From: Asterias rubens | Lineage: Eukaryota > Echinodermata > Asteroidea > Forcipulatida > Asteriidae | NCBI RefSeq assembly: GCF_902459465.1 | Contig: NC_047081.1 | Span: 9,949,883-10,013,882 of the forward strand | Reading direction: 5' to 3' | DNA length: 64,000 nucleotides | Part shown: one piece after another, positions 60,601-64,000 of the stretch | Position numbering within the stretch: the first letter of the stretch is position 1 | Layout: the number at the start of each line of letters is the position of its first letter | Made by a program: the position numbers and the translations under genes | The notes under the pieces: model-generated | The model's database searches: none | Seen by the model: only the letters and a program-made list of their open reading frames with translations | What the model was told of the DNA's origin: nothing

Positions 60601-63160
60601 GGAACTTTGGCCCCCAAAAAACAAAACATGTTTAGCGTCCTGTTTTATTAAAAAAAAAAAAAAATTAATGGCCGGCCGAACCATTTTTAAAGACAATCGT
60701 CTGAAATCGTAAAAATGTCTGTTTGCCTTTTTTTTTGTTTAAAAAGGAAAAATGAGGAGACATGGGGCATCCTCTTAAAAGTATGCGGTTTGGGACGCAA
60801 CATGTTCTTTGTTGTTTTCCTGTTTTAAACGTAGTTGTACACATTGTGTTTGTGCGTAGCAAGTTAAGCATTACCGGGAAGGAATGAACTCGTCGGACTT
60901 TCTTCCGCACTTCACCGGCCGTACAGTGCTGAAAAACGACGGTACAATCCATTGCACTCCTGCGGTCATATCAGACAGAAGTAAGTAAATGCTATTTTGG
61001 CATGGTTTCAGTTATTTGCATTTTTGTACACTAGAAACAAAATACATTAATAGGAACTTTTTTACCGATCTATTTTTTAATACCTTTTTTTTTTAACCAT
61101 TCGTAAGTTTCAATCCTATATTTAAAATTTAGAAACGTACAATAAAACATAGCACAGCATGGCCGGGTTTTTGATGTATCGAAGGGAATAGTTATGTTGT
61201 CATAATAGGATGAATCGTAATACTATATGAATACAAAGCCTGAGAGGCGTTACCGCGGTAACGCTCCGTATAATCAAATTTATGGGGATAAAAAGTGTTA
61301 CCCTTTTCCATAACCGCAGTACTTCGAAGTAAAAATGTTTCTCAAATTGCATATTACTATCCGAAACTGATGTAAGTTCTTACCGCGTAAGTCTTTATTG
61401 CCATTAATTTTTTTTGAGCAATTACCACGGTATATACAGACCCTTTAAATATTTGAAAGAAACCTAAACATGAAATAGTCTAACAGACCTTTATCATGGT
61501 GCAGCCATCTTGAATTTCCCCCATTGTTATCAATGTTTCCAAAACCGAGGCTGGAAGAACAAAATAGTGTGGTTCCTATCTGCAAAATGATTATTAGCAT
61601 CCATTACTGTTATTTGATACGGGGAACATGACCAAGATGGAGGCAGCATGATAAAGGATTATTCTATTGGTTATACTTTTGCAAAGATGCCGAGTTTCCA
61701 CGCATCAACTATGATAAATACAACGGGAAGCCCTACCGTTACTTCTACTGCAACGGCGGGGAATTGAACCAAATGGTAAGTATATACAAAGAGATGCTGT
61801 CTGTTGCCGTTGATGAAAAAACTGCTGTTAATGGCAGTGGACACAATTGGTAATTACTCCAAATAATTGTTTGCATTAAAACTTACTTGGTAGAGAAATT
61901 GAGAGCTGTTGAAATTATAAAACATTGTGGGGAACGGCTCCCTCTAAAGTAACGTAGTTTTTGAGAAAGAGGTAATTTCTCACTAAACTTTTGGAATTGA
62001 ATAAGAGACCTTAGCTGAGGTCTCAAATTCAAGCATCTCATGAAATCACACAACTTGTGCGACTTGGGTATTTTTCTTCATTATTCTCTCGCAAATTCAA
62101 CAACCATCACAGGTTTGTTATTTTATGCATATGTTGAGATACACCAAGAAAGAAACTGGTCTTTGCTTTGATAAGAGCCAAAGGTGTCATTATAGTGCCT
62201 TTAACTCAAGCCATGGCATGTTTAAAAATTTCTCAGTCTTAAGCTACTCTTACTACTACTACTAAAAAATAATTAATATCTCCACAAATTTGTGTTTATC
62301 TTAAGATCCAAAAAGTCGACACAAAAACCGTTACATCTAAAGGATGGTTTGAGAAAGGATGTTTTCCCTCCGAGCCTATGTTTGTCAGCGCCCCTGATTC
62401 TACCGACGAAGATGATGGTAATTATCTTTACAATTCCATAGCTGCTTAAGAAAAAAAAGTATTGCTTAAATTGTTTTTATTCCGCTGAGGCAAAATTCCT
62501 ATTGAAATGCACTGTATACAGTGGCTGTTTTGGCGTACAGAAAACAATTTGCGTCCAGAACACTACTACATTCTTGAACATGCACAAACTCAGGTGGAGA
62601 AAGAGCCTTTTACAGGGTGTCACCACATCTATGGATGCAGTCTTTTGAACTCCATTGTTTTTTTTTTTTTGAAATCACGACTTTAAAAACTTACATCTTT
62701 AATGCTGAATATAACTAGACTTTATGAATCGTTTGTGGAGATTGTTCCATGCATTTCTTGCTGTGAATTATACCTTCTTTACTTTTTAAAAGGTTGTTGC
62801 CTGGTTTGGTTTGTGTACAAAAATTCTTATCCTTTTAGCATTTGTTTTGCTTCTAATAACATTTTGTGTTGTTGCCTTGTTATGTACAGCGCCTTTTTAG
62901 AGCAATTTACTGGATGGCGCTTTATAAATGCTGTTTTATAAATATTACTTTGATTATTAGTATTACTATAAACATCTCAATCTTTCTTTGTTTCATCCAA
63001 CACCCCTTCAGGAGTCGTCTTGTCTTCTGTTGTAAGTGTCCGGGAGGACAGACCCTCGTTCCTTCTCGTTCTTGACGCGAGAGATTTCACCGAGATAGCC
63101 AGGGCCGAAGTTGATGCCGAAGTTGCTTACGGGCTGCACGGGTTATTCGTTCGCGAATAA
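52799..63160 (+). CDS. Carotenoid cleavage oxygenase, BCO/RPE65 family
   Basis: Ten exons: 52799-52934, 57751-57884, 58239-58505, 58814-58955, 59309-59482, 59941-60221, 60860-60980, 61687-61775, 62306-62417 and 63012-63160. They sum to exactly 534 codons plus stop (human BCO1 has 547) with matching phases. These enzymes cleave carotenoid double bonds with a non-haem Fe(II) held by four histidines. All four are visible: TSHPH (exon 4), FYHSF (exon 5), [10 protein letters not shown] (exon 6) and GLHGLF (exon 10). Other family marks are [51 protein letters not shown] and [15 protein letters not shown]. No signal peptide is seen. The donor after exon 6 (GTATTC) is weak but the phase fits. BCO1-like versus BCO2-like activity cannot be decided here, so no symbol is given. 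Confidence 0.95.
53021..53417. mobile_element. MITE family A copy
   Basis: TTAAAGGCAGTGGACACTAT at the left and AGTGTCCACTGTCTTTAA at the right, in BCO intron 1. Flanked by similar ~35-bp sequences on both sides (see findings). Confidence 0.9.
53611..53627 (+). repeat. Poly-G run (17)
   Basis: Seventeen G in a row in BCO intron 1; possible length error in assembly. Confidence 0.9.
53906..54286. mobile_element. MITE family A copy
   Basis: TTAAAGGCAGTGGACACTAT at the left and AGTGTCCACTGCCTTTAA at the right, in BCO intron 1. Confidence 0.9.
55141..55602. mobile_element. MITE family A copy preceded by a ~47-bp-arm inverted repeat
   Basis: The left arm at 55141-55188 (TGTCCAGTGCCTTTAACCGA and on to CGCGGCTTAATTAA) is inverted at 55198-55245. 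From there the family A body runs to TCTGGTGTCCAGTGCCTTTAA. It lies in BCO intron 1. Confidence 0.8.
56059..56375 (+). repeat. ~114-bp tandem repeat, about 2.7 copies
   Basis: Copies start at TGTCAGCCTATTAGCAGAAG, then GTCAGCCTCTTCGCAGAAGT twice, each with CTTCCAGTTTCTATGGT and GCGATCATCGTT-like segments. The second and third are nearly identical. Confidence 0.9.
56497..56720. mobile_element. MITE family E, partial copy
   Basis: Contains TGTCCACAGATTTACATTAA, ATTACTTGCTGAGGTG and GGGTAAAACAGTGTCA in the same order as 47165-47330; the right arm is missing. Confidence 0.75.
57176..57262 (-). repeat. tRNA-derived SINE head or tRNA pseudogene
   Basis: On the minus strand: A box TAGCTCAGTTGGTAGAGCGC, a possible 7-nt anticodon loop between CCGG arms, and B box GGTTCGAATCC. 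The acceptor-stem ends pair poorly, so it is unlikely to be a working tRNA. It lies in BCO intron 1. Confidence 0.6.
57626..57679 (+). repeat. (TTA)n microsatellite
   Basis: About eighteen TTA triplets, shortly before BCO exon 2. Confidence 0.97.
57895..58052 (+). repeat. Dispersed ~155-bp repeat, copy 1
   Basis: Contains CATGGTGCAGCCATCTTGAA and AAAATGGAGGCAGCATGATG, whose ends are partly inverse (GCAGCCATCTTG and CAAAATGGAGGC). It matches 61495-61655. It lies in BCO intron 2. Confidence 0.8.
59080..59235. mobile_element. MITE family G copy
   Basis: AGTTCATACTTGCAAATGTG at the left, GGCAGGAAGTATCC at the right, with TACGAATTTTGACGTCACA inside, as at 23660-23815. It lies in BCO intron 4. 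Confidence 0.65.
60248..60375 (+). repeat. tRNA-derived SINE B-box region, duplicated
   Basis: GTGGGTTCGAATCTCACCCG and GTGGGTTCGAATCCCACCGG lie about 80 bp apart, each followed by AGTAATTTGAC. It starts about 26 bp after BCO exon 6. Confidence 0.7.
61495..61655 (+). repeat. Dispersed ~155-bp repeat, copy 2
   Basis: Contains CATGGTGCAGCCATCTTGAA and CAAGATGGAGGCAGCATGAT; matches 57895-58052. It ends about 30 bp before BCO exon 8. Confidence 0.8.
61827..62204. mobile_element. MITE family A copy
   Basis: TTAATGGCAGTGGACACAAT at the left and GGTGTCATTATAGTGCCTTTAA at the right, in BCO intron 8. Confidence 0.85.
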
Positions 63161-63164
63161 TAAA
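63159..63164 (+). promoter_or_regulatory. AATAAA overlapping the BCO stop codon
   Basis: AATAAA begins at the second base of the stop codon. It is probably too close to the stop to be the main polyadenylation signal. Confidence 0.3.
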
Positions 63165-64000
63165 GCAGAAGCTCTTCAAAGGATATCCTGAGGATTATCT
63201 GACGTCACACTTCGAGGCTCGTGAATGGCACCAGAGATCTGCCTTGAGCTTGTACGTAAATCCCCCTCCATAATCACCTTTGACCTTCCATTCATTTCAC
63301 ATGGAGACTCGCAGTCGAGTCATACGTACATATAAATGCACACTGCTACATGCGGACGACCGAACGTTCAGCTGCTGCCAAACGGACGAATCAAAGCCAC
63401 AGGTATTCGTCACTGCACATTTTACCCAATGCAATCATTGTATCAAATGAAACCACTAGTTATGTTAGACCGTGATACGTGTTTTTTTAAAGACAGGGGA
63501 CCAGACTACTCGAAGGATTGTTCTGCATCTGCTGAAACAAACACTTCTACAGTTGCTTGGTGTGAGTAGTGCAAGCAGAACTATAATGGGCAAGAAGTTA
63601 TTCATTTCTTTGATGTTTTTTGTTTTTGTTTTGTAGTTTCTAGTTCCATTCGGTTTCTGTTCTAAGATAAAATGAGAACTTGTAGCAGTAATATAGGTCG
63701 AAACCTTTCGACACATTCATTAAGTAAACCATTGGTAGAATATACTAAGCTGTTGCAAACTCCTATTACCAACCGTTCGAACAGAAAGAGCTGAAATAGA
63801 TCGGGTGGAACCATGAGTTAACCCGACTTTTTAGTAGTACTGCGAGTTCATTTGAAAATTGCTTAGGTCTAATAGATAACGAGTGAAAAATTTATAGAAG
63901 CGCAAAAACTGAATTTGATAACCTTTTTATAAAACAGAGTACCAGAGTTTACAAAACCCTAAAAGTCCGCTTATTATACAAATTATAGCTGAATATACTA
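63165..64000. other. BCO 3' flank, no gene seen
   Basis: Presumed 3' UTR and intergenic DNA. The short frames have no recognisable domain. Confidence 0.6.

Overview
This is intron-rich animal DNA with AT-rich introns, GT-AG exons and many short non-autonomous transposon families. The protein families and the repeat landscape suggest an echinoderm, probably a sea star. That placement is a judgement from gene types and familiar-looking repeats, not from a search.

Layout. (1) 1-7557 (+): 3' part of a TRPC-like cation channel gene whose last exon adds a ~540-residue tail built from about 16 repeats of 28 residues, a predicted long coiled coil. (2) 7567-12050: a ~4.5 kb satellite of 55-bp units starting about 10 bp after the channel stop codon. 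(3) 13527-17975 (-): a small secreted single saposin-B gene. (4) 20401-30142 (-): a four-domain saposin-B gene of the same exon design; three of its units are recent tandem copies and one carries a 1-bp frameshift. (5) 34255-41989 (-): GTF2H5 (TFB5/TTDA, TFIIH subunit), split four codons before its native stop by an apparently intact, very young BEL/Pao LTR retrotransposon (34275-40965). (6) 44442-51205 (-): a complete mitochondrial 3-hydroxyacyl-CoA dehydrogenase gene in eight exons. (7) 52799-63160 (+): a complete carotenoid oxygenase gene (BCO family) in ten exons, divergent from HADH.

Introns and intergenic DNA hold at least eight families of short terminal-inverted-repeat elements (MITE-like), tRNA-derived SINEs, two LINE remnants, minisatellites and microsatellites. 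The commonest family has ends reading AGGCAGTGGACACTATTGG and often sits between TTAA motifs.

The genes do not form an operon or an obvious pathway. The two saposin genes are paralogues, and HADH and BCO both handle lipid-related substrates, but nothing in the sequence shows that they work together. All exon chains were joined by hand from splice signals and reading phase. The BCO chain gives exactly 534 codons plus stop, HADH 311, the small saposin 134 and the channel fragment 1014; transcripts would be needed to confirm them.
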